Shown: positions 25,137 through 34,216 of the stretch, in pieces
Layout: the number at the start of each line of letters is the position of its first letter
Position numbering within the stretch: position 1 is the stretch's first letter
DNA from: an uncultured Bacteroidaceae bacterium
GTDB taxonomy: Bacteria > Bacteroidota > Bacteroidia > Bacteroidales > Bacteroidaceae
Length of the DNA stretch: 64,000 bases
Reading direction: 5' to 3'
Assembly: GCA_905233765.1 (NCBI GenBank)
Contig: CAJOCU010000004.1
Location: forward strand, 62,001 to 126,000
Made by a program: the position numbers and the translations under genes
Notes under the pieces: generated by a model
What the model was told of the DNA's origin: nothing
Seen by the model: only the letters and a program-made list of their open reading frames with translations
The model's database searches: none

Positions 25137-26059
25137 TGAATAGCCCGATGATTACCATTCTAGGACCTACTGCGTGTGGCAAGACGGCTGTGGCTACTCA
25201 GCTGGCAGCAAAACTCGGCAATGCTGAAATCATCAGCGCCGACTCACGACAGGTGTTCCGTGGAATGGACATCGGCACAGGCAAGGACCTTAGCGACTAC
25301 GAAGTGGATGGACAGCACATCCCCTACCACCTCATCGACATCGCAGAGGCAGGCACGAAATACTCGGTCTTTGAATTCCAACGAGACTTCCTACGCGCGT
25401 ATGAGAATATATGTTCGCGCGAACATAAGGTGATTCTCTGCGGAGGTACAGGGCTCTACATCGAGAGTGTGTTGAGGGCTTACAAACTCGTTGAAGTGCC
25501 AATTAATCCAAAGCTAAGAGAAAAGCTAGAGCACAGGGACTTAAAAGAACTCACAAAAATTCTCTCCACCTACAAAAGCCTGCACAACATCACTGATGTG
25601 GATACTGCTCGCCGAGCCATCCGAGCCATCGAGATAGAGGCCTACTATCAGGAACATCACATCGACGAGACGCAACCCTTCCCAAAGATCCCCTCGCTGA
25701 CCATCGGGCTGAATATTCCACGTGAGCTGCGACGCGAACGCATCAGTCAACGCCTTCGAAAACGTTTGGAGGAAGGGATGGTGGAAGAGGTGCAACGACT
25801 GCTCGACAGCGGTGTACCTGCAGAGGCGCTTATCAGCTACGGACTGGAATACCGTTACATAACATTCTATCTGACTCGCCAACTCTCGTACGACGAGATG
25901 GTGCGTCAACTGGAAATTGCAATCCACCAGTTTGCCAAACGACAGATGACCTATTTCCGTGGAATGGAACGCCGAGGTGTAAAAATCCACTGGGTGGATG
26001 CAACGCAGCCCATCAAGGGTATTGTTGAACAAATAACAGATCATCTCACCTCCATGTAA
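25133..26059 (+). CDS. miaA: tRNA dimethylallyltransferase
   Basis: 308 aa, normal length. Adds a dimethylallyl group to A37 of tRNAs reading UNN codons. P-loop GPTACGKTAVA, then SADSRQVFRGMDIGTGKD (catalytic region), and the C-terminal ALISYGLEYRYI. The start overlaps the stop of the preceding secreted-protein gene. A perfect 18-bp palindrome TATGTTCGCGCGAACATA lies inside at 25410-25427. Confidence 0.96.
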   Translation: MMNSPMITILGPTACGKTAVATQLAAKLGNAEIISADSRQVFRGMDIGTGKDLSDYEVDGQHIPYHLIDIAEAGTKYSVFEFQRDFLRAYENICSREHKVILCGGTGLYIESVLRAYKLVEVPINPKLREKLEHRDLKELTKILSTYKSLHNITDVDTARRAIRAIEIEAYYQEHHIDETQPFPKIPSLTIGLNIPRELRRERISQRLRKRLEEGMVEEVQRLLDSGVPAEALISYGLEYRYITFYLTRQLSYDEMVRQLEIAIHQFAKRQMTYFRGMERRGVKIHWVDATQPIKGIVEQITDHLTSM

Positions 26060-26105
26060 AGGAATAGAGAGATAAGCACACAAAAAACGGAGACGCTGAA
26101 TCACG

Positions 26106-27089
26106 ATGGCAAAAGAAATCAATCATTCTAATAGTAACACCCCCGTTCCACACATCTCCCGCTGGGGCATCATCTATTGCCCCAAGCAAGGAGTCCAGCA
26201 CACACATAAGCGATGGGAGCACATCAAAGATTTGTTGGAACAGCATCAAGTTGCTTACGACTTTGTCCAAAGCGAGGGGCTGGACAGTGTGGAACGACTT
26301 ACAAAGATGCTCTGTTCTAACGGATATGAGACACTCATCATCGTGGGGGGCGATTCTGCGCTGAACCGCGCGCTTAACGGATTGTTATCACTTGATGAAA
26401 CCTATCGGGAGCGCATCGCCTTAGGAGTGATTCCCAATGGCCGAGGTAACGATTTTGCCAATTTCTGGGGCTTTACAGAAGAGACTGATGAGCGGACGAT
26501 CAAATCACTCATATCACGTCGTATCCGCAAGGTTGATGTCGGTTTCTTGCAGCAACTCGCAACAGCACCTGAAGGAGAGAAACACGCGCCCCTCTATTTT
26601 CTTAACTGTGTGAATATAGGACTTGTAGCAAATATCATGAAGCTCAAGTATAAGACGCGTCGTTTGTTCGGCCTTGCAACACTTTCCTATTTTGCCAGCA
26701 TGATACTGCTATTGTTCCAACGTCTAGAAACCCGAATGCTTCTACACATCAACGAAGAAACTATTCAGCAAAAGCTCATGAACGTGTGTGTTGGCAACAG
26801 TCGTGGCTATGGCCAAACCCCAAGCGCTGTTCCTTACAATGGCTGCTTGGACGTAACCGTCATCTCCCAGCCCGAAATACGGCAATTAGTTGAAGGAATG
26901 AGGATGTTGTTCACGGGAAAATTCCTCAACCATAAAGATGTGAGAGCCTACCGAACCACAAGACGTGTGAACTTCGAAAATATAAATGATGCCGTTATCA
27001 GCATTGACGGCAGAGCACTCAATGATATCCATGCTCCTTTTGAAATTGGGTTGATGTGCGAGCATATACAATTCATCATTCCCAGTTAA
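26106..27089 (+). CDS. Diacylglycerol kinase-family lipid kinase
   Basis: 327 aa. DAGK catalytic fold: WGIIYCPKQGVQ, then ETLIIVGGDSALNRALNGL (the GGDGT-type nucleotide loop, here GGDSA) and LGVIPNGRGNDFANF. Such proteins phosphorylate diacylglycerol, sphingoid bases or related lipids at the membrane. The GGDSA version is a variant of the standard motif. It follows miaA by 46 bp and is probably in the same transcript. Confidence 0.85.
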   Translation: MAKEINHSNSNTPVPHISRWGIIYCPKQGVQHTHKRWEHIKDLLEQHQVAYDFVQSEGLDSVERLTKMLCSNGYETLIIVGGDSALNRALNGLLSLDETYRERIALGVIPNGRGNDFANFWGFTEETDERTIKSLISRRIRKVDVGFLQQLATAPEGEKHAPLYFLNCVNIGLVANIMKLKYKTRRLFGLATLSYFASMILLLFQRLETRMLLHINEETIQQKLMNVCVGNSRGYGQTPSAVPYNGCLDVTVISQPEIRQLVEGMRMLFTGKFLNHKDVRAYRTTRRVNFENINDAVISIDGRALNDIHAPFEIGLMCEHIQFIIPS

Positions 27090-27093
27090 GCAC

Positions 27094-27795
27094 TCAACCG
27101 ATACGACTGATTTTCTCTAAACCAGAGACATCCATCAATTTGATTTTACGTCCATCCACGGCCAAAAGTTTCTCTGAAGCAAAAGCTGACAAAGTCCGGA
27201 TGGCATTTGCCGTTGTCATGTTTGAAAGGTTCGCCAAGTCCTCACGGCTGAGATAAATGCTCAAAGTAGAACCGTCTTCCTCTAATCCATAGCTGTCCCG
27301 AAGACATAATAAAGCCTCCGCCAGACGTCCACGAATATGTTTTTGGGTGAGATTAATAGTGCGCGAATCAGCCCTTCCCAAATCAGAGGCCAACCGTCCA
27401 ATGAAAAACAGCCCCAAACGCGCATTGTCTATCAATAGTCTCATGATGGTTCCTATAGGAATCTTCACAATAATCGACGGCTCAAAAGCCGACGCTGACG
27501 AAGCGTATTTCTCACCTATAAAAGCAGGACGATAGCCAAAGTACTCAACAGGCCTTATGACACGTACAATCTGCGAACGTCCCCCAATCCCTTCCTTGCA
27601 GATTTTTACTTTGCCCGAAACCAGGCAATGCAGGTAAGCCGGCACATCACCCTCCTTATAGATGATTCCATTCTTCTTAAAAGTATGGACCGTTGCATGT
27701 TTTTCCAGCAAGTGTCGTTCGTCGGGCGTAAGGATGTCTAGAATCTCACTCAATTGTGACATCACATCGCTTACATTAATGCTTTTTCGAGCCAT
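27094..27795 (-). CDS. Crp/Fnr-family transcription regulator
   Basis: 233 aa. Cyclic-nucleotide-binding-like beta barrel (about 30-130: ATVHTFKKNGIIYKEGDVPAYLHCLVSG, YFGYRPAFIGEKYASSASAFE), dimer helix, and a C-terminal winged helix (YLSREDLANLSNMTTANAIRTLSAFASEKL). No Cys cluster of the FNR type is seen, so an oxygen-sensing Fe-S centre is unlikely. Ligand unknown. It converges with the lipid kinase with a 4-bp gap and has its own consensus promoter. Confidence 0.9.
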   Translation of the reverse strand: MARKSINVSDVMSQLSEILDILTPDERHLLEKHATVHTFKKNGIIYKEGDVPAYLHCLVSGKVKICKEGIGGRSQIVRVIRPVEYFGYRPAFIGEKYASSASAFEPSIIVKIPIGTIMRLLIDNARLGLFFIGRLASDLGRADSRTINLTQKHIRGRLAEALLCLRDSYGLEEDGSTLSIYLSREDLANLSNMTTANAIRTLSAFASEKLLAVDGRKIKLMDVSGLEKISRIG

Positions 27796-27825
27796 TGAAA
27801 CATGTTATTTTTATGTTTTACGGCA

Positions 27826-27857
27826 CAAAAATACAGTTTTCTGCTGATTTTGTCAAA
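27826..27857 (-). promoter_or_regulatory. Consensus promoter of the Crp/Fnr gene
   Basis: On the minus strand, TTTG (27854-27857), a 20-bp spacer, then TATTTTTG (27826-27833). Fits the Bacteroidetes consensus, 31 bp before the start codon. Confidence 0.75.
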
Positions 27858-27993
27858 TCTTTATGAAACTTTTGCCCGAAATATTTTCCAGAATGACAAA
27901 TAAACGCTAATTTTGAAAGCGAAACGGGGCTTTTGACACTCCAAAACGCCCCAAAGAAGCATAATTAATACACCTTAACTATAAATCCAACTT

Positions 27994-29937
27994 ATGAGCT
28001 ATTTACAGTTTGACAAGACCTTGATGACCAATCTGGAGGAAGCTCTGAAGAAAGAGGTATTACGTAGCAACCGCTCCGGCGCATATTCATGTTCGACCAT
28101 CCTCGACTGTAATACGCGCAAGTACCATGGTATGCTCGTTGTACCTGTGCCTGAGTTGGACGATGAGAACCATGTGTTGCTCTCATCGCTCGACTGCACC
28201 GTCATCCAACATGGCGCAGAATTCAATCTCGGCCTCCACAAGTATCAAGGTGACAACTACAGTCCACGCGGCCACAAATACATCCGCGAGTACGACTGTC
28301 AACAAGTCCCGACAACTCTCTACCGCGTTGGCGGCGTTATTCTGAAGCGCGAACTGATGTTCCAACACTTCGAAGACCGTGTACTCATTCGCTACACACT
28401 CGTTGAAGCCCACAGCAAGACAACGTTGCGCTTGCAGCCTTGGCTAGCCTTCCGTAGTGTTCGTGAATTCACACATGAGAACCCACGCGCGAACCGTGAC
28501 TATCAAGAGGTGAAAAACGGTATAAAAACCTGCATGTATCCAGGCTATCCCGATTTGTATATGCAACTGAATAAGAAGTCGGAATGGGTGTTTAAGCCAG
28601 ACTGGTACCGCGGTGTTGATTACCCGAAGGAAACAGAACGCGGTTATGCTTCCAACGAAGACCTCTATGTGCCCGGTTACTTTGAGTTCGACATCAAGAA
28701 GGGCGAAAGCGTGGTCTTTGCGGCCGGCACCAAAGAGTGCAACCCCGCAAAACTGAAAGAACTGGCAGACTACGAAGTGAACATCCGCACCCCGCGCGAC
28801 AACTTCTATCACTGCCTCGTCAACAGTGCCCATCAGTTCTTCAACTATCGCGATGGAGAGACCTACCTGTTGGCTGGTTACCCATGGTTTAAATGTCGTG
28901 CTCGAGACTTGTTCGTATCCTTGCCCGGATTAACGCTGACCAATAACGAGATTGACCATTTCGAGCGCACCATGGCAACTGCGGAAAAGGGTATCCGCGA
29001 ATTTATGGTCGGCAAGCCTCTGAGTGTACGCATCTATGAGATTGAGCATCCTGATATCCTGTTATGGGCTGTTTGGTGTATTCAGCAGTACTGCAAGTTC
29101 GTGGGAATGGAGAAAGGCATCCAAAAGTACGGGCAACTGCTGCGCGACATCATGAACTGGCTCATCGCCGGCAAGCATCCCAACCTCTATGTTCATGAGA
29201 ACGGCCTCGTCTATGCCAACGGACGCGATAAAGCCATCACATGGATGAACAGCAGCCAGAATGGACAACCCATTGTTCCGCGTTCGGGCTATATCGTAGA
29301 GTTCAATGCCCTCTGGTACAACGCTCTGATGTTCAGTGCCAATGTCTGTCGCACGATGAACGATGCAGCCGAGGCCGAGTCACTGGAGAAACTGGCCGTC
29401 AAGGCACAAGAGAGTTTCATCGACACGTTCCTCAACGACTACGGCTACTTGCTCGACTACGTCGATGGCACAATGATCGACTGGAGCGTTCGTCCAAACA
29501 TGATCTTCACCTGCGCCTTCGACTACTCACCGCTGAATGCAAAGCAAAAGAAAGGCGTGCTTGACATGTGCACCAAGGAGCTGCTCACCCCGAAGGGTCT
29601 CCGCACGCTCTCGCCGAAGAGCGGTGGCTACAACCCTATGTATGTGGGTCCGCAGATCCAGCGCGACTACGCTTACCACCAGGGCACCGCTTGGCCTTGG
29701 CTCGCCGGTTTTTATCTCGAGGCTTGCCTGAAGGTGTTCGGCTACTCACGCGTGAGCTTTGTGGAACGCCAGCTCGTGGGCTACGAAGAGGAACTCTTCT
29801 ACCACTGCATCGGCACACTGCCCGAAGTCTTCGACGGCAACCCGCCCTTCCACGGACGTGGCGCTATGAGCTTCGCCATGAATGTGGCAGAGATCATGCG
29901 CGTAGTGAAACTTCTCGATAAATATATTATGGATTAA
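27994..29937 (+). CDS. Glycogen debranching enzyme family protein
   Basis: 647 aa. N-terminal GDE_N-like beta domain (SNRSGAYSCSTILDCNTRKYHGMLV; HKYQGDNYSPRGHKYIREYD) and C-terminal (alpha/alpha)6 GDE_C domain (LLAGYPWFKCRARDLFVSLPGL; YGYLLDYVDGTMIDWSVRPNM; QRDYAYHQGTAWPWLAGFYLEA). This family removes alpha-1,6 branches in bacterial glycogen breakdown. First of three plus-strand genes, debranching enzyme-GT4-GH57, a known Bacteroidetes order. A TAATTTTG -7 box lies at 27908-27915. Confidence 0.92.
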   Translation: MSYLQFDKTLMTNLEEALKKEVLRSNRSGAYSCSTILDCNTRKYHGMLVVPVPELDDENHVLLSSLDCTVIQHGAEFNLGLHKYQGDNYSPRGHKYIREYDCQQVPTTLYRVGGVILKRELMFQHFEDRVLIRYTLVEAHSKTTLRLQPWLAFRSVREFTHENPRANRDYQEVKNGIKTCMYPGYPDLYMQLNKKSEWVFKPDWYRGVDYPKETERGYASNEDLYVPGYFEFDIKKGESVVFAAGTKECNPAKLKELADYEVNIRTPRDNFYHCLVNSAHQFFNYRDGETYLLAGYPWFKCRARDLFVSLPGLTLTNNEIDHFERTMATAEKGIREFMVGKPLSVRIYEIEHPDILLWAVWCIQQYCKFVGMEKGIQKYGQLLRDIMNWLIAGKHPNLYVHENGLVYANGRDKAITWMNSSQNGQPIVPRSGYIVEFNALWYNALMFSANVCRTMNDAAEAESLEKLAVKAQESFIDTFLNDYGYLLDYVDGTMIDWSVRPNMIFTCAFDYSPLNAKQKKGVLDMCTKELLTPKGLRTLSPKSGGYNPMYVGPQIQRDYAYHQGTAWPWLAGFYLEACLKVFGYSRVSFVERQLVGYEEELFYHCIGTLPEVFDGNPPFHGRGAMSFAMNVAEIMRVVKLLDKYIMD

Positions 29938-29955
29938 AGAAAGGAGGAAACAACT

Positions 29956-31230
29956 ATGAAAGTGTTAATGTTCGGATGGGAGTATCCTCCTCATGTGTTC
30001 GGTGGACTCGCCACCGCTAACTACGGTATCACTCACGGCCTGAAGGCTCTCGGCGATATGGAGACGCTGCTGTGTCTGCCACGTCCCTTCGGCGACGAAG
30101 AACAGGATGCCTGCAAGATTATCGGCATGAACTCTGTGCCCATCGCATGGCGCGACGTCAACTATGACTACGTCAAGCAGCGCATCGGCAACATCATGAA
30201 CCCCGATGACTACTACCGCTACCGTGAGCACATTTATGCAGACTTCAACTACATGCATGTCAACGACTTGGGTTGCATGGAGTTCGCTGGCGGCTATCCT
30301 GGCAACCTGACCGAGGAAATCAACAACTACTCAATCATCGCTGGCGTGGTGGCTCGCGCTGAAGAGTTCGACATCATCCACGCTCACGACTGGCTCACCT
30401 ACCCCGCTGGCATCCACGCCAAGCAGGTGTCGGGTAAGCCTCTGGTCATCCACGTGCACGCCACCGACTTCGACCGCTCTCGCGGCAACGTGAATCCCAC
30501 GGTCTATGGCATTGAGCGCAACGGCATGGACAATGCCGACTGCATCATGTGCGTGTCGGAGCTGACACGTCAGACGGTCATTAACCACTACGGCCAGGAT
30601 CCGGCCAAGTGCTTCGCCATGCACAATGCCGTATATCCATTGGCGCCTGAGCTTCAAGAGATTGTTGATCAGCGTCTGCCTTACAAGGATCGCAAGGAGA
30701 AGGTCATCACCTTCCTCGGCCGCATCACCATGCAGAAAGGTCCTGAGTACTTCATCGAAGCCGCCAAGCGCGTGCTGGAGCGCACACAAAACGTTCGCTT
30801 CTGCTTTGCCGGTTCGGGCGACATGATGAATGCGATGATTGACATGGCGGCCGCTTATGGTATTGCAGACCGCTGCCACTTCCCCGGCTTCATGAAGGGC
30901 AAGCAGGTCTTCGAGATTTTCCGCGATTCGGATGTCTATGTGATGCCGTCTGTCTCTGAGCCCTTCGGCATCAGTCCTTTGGAGGCTATGCAGAGCGGTG
31001 TGCCCAGCATCATCTCCAAACAGAGCGGCTGCGCTGAAATCCTGGACAAATGTATCAAGACAGACTACTGGGACATCGATGCGATGGCAGATGCGATGTA
31101 CTCCCTCTGCACCAACGACGCCTTGCACGAGTACCTGCAAGTCGAAGGAAAGAGGGAAGTCGATGGCATCACCTGGGAAAAGGTCGGCCAGCGCATCCGC
31201 AAACTCTATGATCAGTGCCTGCAAAAGTAA
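29956..31230 (+). CDS. Glycosyltransferase family 4 protein (glycogen-synthase-like)
   Basis: 424 aa. GT-B fold: N-terminal MKVLMFGWEYPPHVFGGLATANYGI and DIIHAHDWLTYPAG; C-terminal donor-binding half VITFLGRITMQKGPEYFIEA, VMPSVSEPFGISPLEAMQSG with the E-X7-E pattern of GT4 enzymes. In this position it probably makes or extends alpha-glucan chains with a nucleotide sugar. AAGGAGGAAA lies 16 bp before the start, unusually Shine-Dalgarno-like for this phylum. Between the debranching and GH57 genes. Confidence 0.9.
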   Translation: MKVLMFGWEYPPHVFGGLATANYGITHGLKALGDMETLLCLPRPFGDEEQDACKIIGMNSVPIAWRDVNYDYVKQRIGNIMNPDDYYRYREHIYADFNYMHVNDLGCMEFAGGYPGNLTEEINNYSIIAGVVARAEEFDIIHAHDWLTYPAGIHAKQVSGKPLVIHVHATDFDRSRGNVNPTVYGIERNGMDNADCIMCVSELTRQTVINHYGQDPAKCFAMHNAVYPLAPELQEIVDQRLPYKDRKEKVITFLGRITMQKGPEYFIEAAKRVLERTQNVRFCFAGSGDMMNAMIDMAAAYGIADRCHFPGFMKGKQVFEIFRDSDVYVMPSVSEPFGISPLEAMQSGVPSIISKQSGCAEILDKCIKTDYWDIDAMADAMYSLCTNDALHEYLQVEGKREVDGITWEKVGQRIRKLYDQCLQK

Positions 31231-31235
31231 CCACA

Positions 31236-31263
31236 TTAAATGTTAAACTTTAAACATTAAACT
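31236..31263 (+). repeat. Heptad array, TTAAACW x4
   Basis: TTAAATG, TTAAACT, TTAAACA, TTAAACT; ends 2 bp before the GH57 start codon. Confidence 0.85.
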
Positions 31264-31265
31264 AT

Positions 31266-32678
31266 ATGAAGACCATCTGTCTTTATTTTGAGATCCACCA
31301 AAACGTACATCTCAAGCGCTATCGTTTCTTTGAGATTGGTAAGGATCACTACTATTTCGACGATTACGAGAACGAACGTGGCATCACAGAAACCGCCGAA
31401 CGTTCTTATATCCCAGCCCTCAAGACCTTCCTGGAGATGGCTAAGCTCTACGGCAAAGCCTTCAAGGTGGCTTTCTCCATCAGCGGTTGTGCGCTGGAAC
31501 TGCTGGAGCAATACGCTCCCGAAGTCATCGAGCTGCTACAAGAGCTCAATGAGACTGGCTGCGTAGAATTCCTGGCCGAACCTTACAGCCACGGTCTAAG
31601 CTCCTTGGCCAACGAGGACGTCTTCCGTGACGAAGTAGGCCGTCAGGCTAAGAAGATGAAGGAACTCTTCGGCAAGAAACCCAGCGTGCTGCGCAACAGC
31701 TCGCTCATCTACAGCGACGACATCGGCGGTCTCGTGGCTTCCATGGGTTACAAGGGTATGATTGCTGAAGGTGCCAAGCACATCTTGGGTTGGAAGAGCC
31801 CCCACTTCCTCTACCACTGTGCTCAGAACCCCAACCTGAAGTTGCTGCTGCGCGACTACAAGCTCAGTGACGACATCAGCCTGCGATTCAACGACTCTTC
31901 ATGGAACGAATACCCGCTCTTCGCCGACACCTATATTGACTGGATTGCCCAGCTTCCCGAAGAGGAGAAGGTCATCAACATCTTCATGGAGCTCTGTGCC
32001 CTTGGCATCTACCAGCCCCTCAGCAGCAACATCCTGGAGTTCATCAAGGCCTTGCCCGCTGTAGCCAAGGAACGCGGCATCACCTTCGCAACGCCCAGCG
32101 AGATTATCGCCAAGAGCAAGAGTGTGGCTCCGATGGAAGTGGCTTACCCCATGAGTTGGAACGATGAAGAGCGCGACACCAGCTGCTGGCTCGGTAATGT
32201 GATGCAGCGCGAGGCTTTCAACAAGCTCTACAGCGTGGCAGAGCGCGTGCTCATCTGCAAGGACCGTCGCATCACGCAGGACTGGGATCGCATCCAGGCT
32301 TCGAACAACTTCCGCTTCATGACCACCAAGAATATGGGCGTAGGTTTCTATCGCGGCATCTATGACTCGCCCTACGATGCATTCACGAACTACATGAACA
32401 TCCTCGGCGACTTCATCAACCGCGTCAATGCCCTCTATCCGCTGGACATCGAGAACGACGAGTTGAATGCCCTGCTCACCACCATCCGCAACCAGGCTGA
32501 TGAGATCACGGTGAAGGATGCTGAAATAGCCCGTCTGCAGGCTCGTTTGTCCAAGTTCGAACCTGTGGAGGCTCCGGCCAAGAAGGCTGCGGCTCCGAAG
32601 AAGGAAGCACCGGTCAAGAAGGAAGCTCCTGCAAAGAAGGCTGCAGCTCCAAAGAAGAAAGCGCCTGCTAAGAAGTAA
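31266..32678 (+). CDS. GH57 family alpha-amylase/glucanotransferase with a Lys/Ala/Pro tail
   Basis: 470 aa. GH57 signatures: YFEIHQNVHLKRYRFFEIG at the start, FKVAFSISGCALELLEQYAPE, CVEFLAEPYSHGLSSL and the catalytic region. Acts on alpha-1,4-glucans (amylase or 4-alpha-glucanotransferase); the exact reaction is uncertain. The last 35 residues are repeats of the type APAKKAAAPKKEAP, histone H1-like and not part of the enzyme fold. Third gene of the glycogen set, followed by a strong terminator. Confidence 0.92.
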   Translation: MKTICLYFEIHQNVHLKRYRFFEIGKDHYYFDDYENERGITETAERSYIPALKTFLEMAKLYGKAFKVAFSISGCALELLEQYAPEVIELLQELNETGCVEFLAEPYSHGLSSLANEDVFRDEVGRQAKKMKELFGKKPSVLRNSSLIYSDDIGGLVASMGYKGMIAEGAKHILGWKSPHFLYHCAQNPNLKLLLRDYKLSDDISLRFNDSSWNEYPLFADTYIDWIAQLPEEEKVINIFMELCALGIYQPLSSNILEFIKALPAVAKERGITFATPSEIIAKSKSVAPMEVAYPMSWNDEERDTSCWLGNVMQREAFNKLYSVAERVLICKDRRITQDWDRIQASNNFRFMTTKNMGVGFYRGIYDSPYDAFTNYMNILGDFINRVNALYPLDIENDELNALLTTIRNQADEITVKDAEIARLQARLSKFEPVEAPAKKAAAPKKEAPVKKEAPAKKAAAPKKKAPAKK

Positions 32679-32684
32679 GGCAAT

Positions 32685-32721
32685 AAAAAAATGGGGTAAC
32701 AATTCGTTACCCCATTTTTTT
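32685..32721. terminator. Bidirectional terminator after the GH57 gene
   Basis: Stem ATGGGGTAAC / GTTACCCCAT with a 5-nt loop, flanked by A6 and T7 runs. Confidence 0.9.
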
Positions 32722-32732
32722 GTGTCCGTATC

Positions 32733-34160
32733 CTATTTCTTAAAGGTGCTGTAAATCACCTGCATTTTCTGTGCTTGAGTTCCTCCGACAATGCGCGCGC
32801 TGCAAAGAGAGAAGTCATTTTGCACACTAGTGAGAATGTTCGATGAGTTAACAGTTGTCACAACCGGAACAAGAACAACGCGATTCCAATCGGCATAAGT
32901 CGCATCATATTGATCCGAAGTGAGACCGTCACGCTGCATAATGCTCTGTTTCTCGTGGTACAGAGATGAGACAAGACGATTGATGTTTTCAAAGGTGTAC
33001 GTGTTTGCAGTGGCATCAAAAGAGGAGACAAAAGAAGTGATGCCATCAGCCACCTCACGTTGCTCAAAAAAGGCAGTCCGAGATGAACAGCGAACCATTA
33101 ACAATGAAGTCGGAGTATCGAAGAGGGTACTTGAGCCTTCAGAATTCAGACGTGTCAAAACTATACGTGCACGACTAATACTATCAGTTTCGTGTCCTTG
33201 ATAGATATCATCAATAGGGAGCGTAAGTTCCGTTCCGATACCTGCCGGAGATGTTAAATAGGTATATGGATGCAGAGGATTGCCCTGAGCATCATTGATG
33301 GATGACATCAAAGCCGCGACGCCTCTATTCTCAATACGCGTGCTCTGTATAACCTCTGGTGTGGCAGAAAAACGAGCAACACCCTCAAGAACCTCATCAT
33401 TGGCATCCTTATATTGAAAATAGATATTTAACACGCATACATCTATGACAAGCATTGTACCATTTCCACTCTTCAGCTTGAAATAATAGCCGGGAAAAAC
33501 ATGATGGATGAATTGGTAGGAGTCAGCAAAATACTCAGGATGGTCCACCACCATCTGCAAAATTCGTTGCCCTTCAGAAGCATTAAGAGGAATGTGAACA
33601 TTGGCGGTATAATCATCAGAAGTCCTTAGATCTTCACTTACAGTTTGATCTTCAGCAGTAAAAGTTTTTTCCACTACAGGTGTAGGACGCTGAGGATTCA
33701 CAAATGTAGATAAATCGAGATCTGTATAGTATGTCTTTTCCTCGCTAATCACATTATCCTTATCTAGCTCAAAAACCTGCATTTTCATTGGATTAGCGCC
33801 ATCACCTTTGTAAGTATTGAAGTAGAGACGGAGTTCCGCTCCCTTGCAGGCAACCGTACCATCACTATTCTTGACAATATTTTCAGGGAGCGTATAACCC
33901 TCTAATGTGTGGAATTGCGCCAAGAACTCTGCACTAACATCAATATCTGTATCGTCATCATGCATTCGACCGAAGTAGCTCTTATTACTATTGGCAACCA
34001 CGGCTCCAAGCTCAACGGAACGGGTTGAATATTCAAAAGTTTGCACGGATGAACTTATAACATCCGTATCAGAAGGGATTCCTATAGAGCCTGTGTCATC
34101 TGCACAACTGGCGCACAGCAACAAAGCAAACAGCCCTATACAGGCATATCTTATATTCAT
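32733..34160 (-). CDS. DUF4270 family lipoprotein
   Basis: 475 aa from the ATG at 34160, where MNIRYACIGLFALLLCASC is a good lipoprotein signal. The track start (GTG 34220) overlaps the preceding stop as GTGA and is possible too. The mature part fits DUF4270 (DDTGSIGIPSDTDVISSSV; VACKGAELRLYFNTYKGDG; YAD-WNRVVLVPV near the end). An outer-membrane or surface lipoprotein of unknown role typical of Bacteroidetes. It follows the GT5-like gene, which is also its usual neighbour in this phylum. Confidence 0.85.
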   Translation of the reverse strand: MNIRYACIGLFALLLCASCADDTGSIGIPSDTDVISSSVQTFEYSTRSVELGAVVANSNKSYFGRMHDDDTDIDVSAEFLAQFHTLEGYTLPENIVKNSDGTVACKGAELRLYFNTYKGDGANPMKMQVFELDKDNVISEEKTYYTDLDLSTFVNPQRPTPVVEKTFTAEDQTVSEDLRTSDDYTANVHIPLNASEGQRILQMVVDHPEYFADSYQFIHHVFPGYYFKLKSGNGTMLVIDVCVLNIYFQYKDANDEVLEGVARFSATPEVIQSTRIENRGVAALMSSINDAQGNPLHPYTYLTSPAGIGTELTLPIDDIYQGHETDSISRARIVLTRLNSEGSSTLFDTPTSLLMVRCSSRTAFFEQREVADGITSFVSSFDATANTYTFENINRLVSSLYHEKQSIMQRDGLTSDQYDATYADWNRVVLVPVVTTVNSSNILTSVQNDFSLCSARIVGGTQAQKMQVIYSTFKK

Positions 34161-34216
34161 GAGAGAAAGAGAGGTATTACGAATCATCAATATCTTTTTG
34201 AAAACAATTTCGTGAA

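Noticed and set aside
30331-31236. 301-aa minus-strand ORF opposite the GT4 gene
   Set aside because: Shadow of a well-matched glycosyltransferase.
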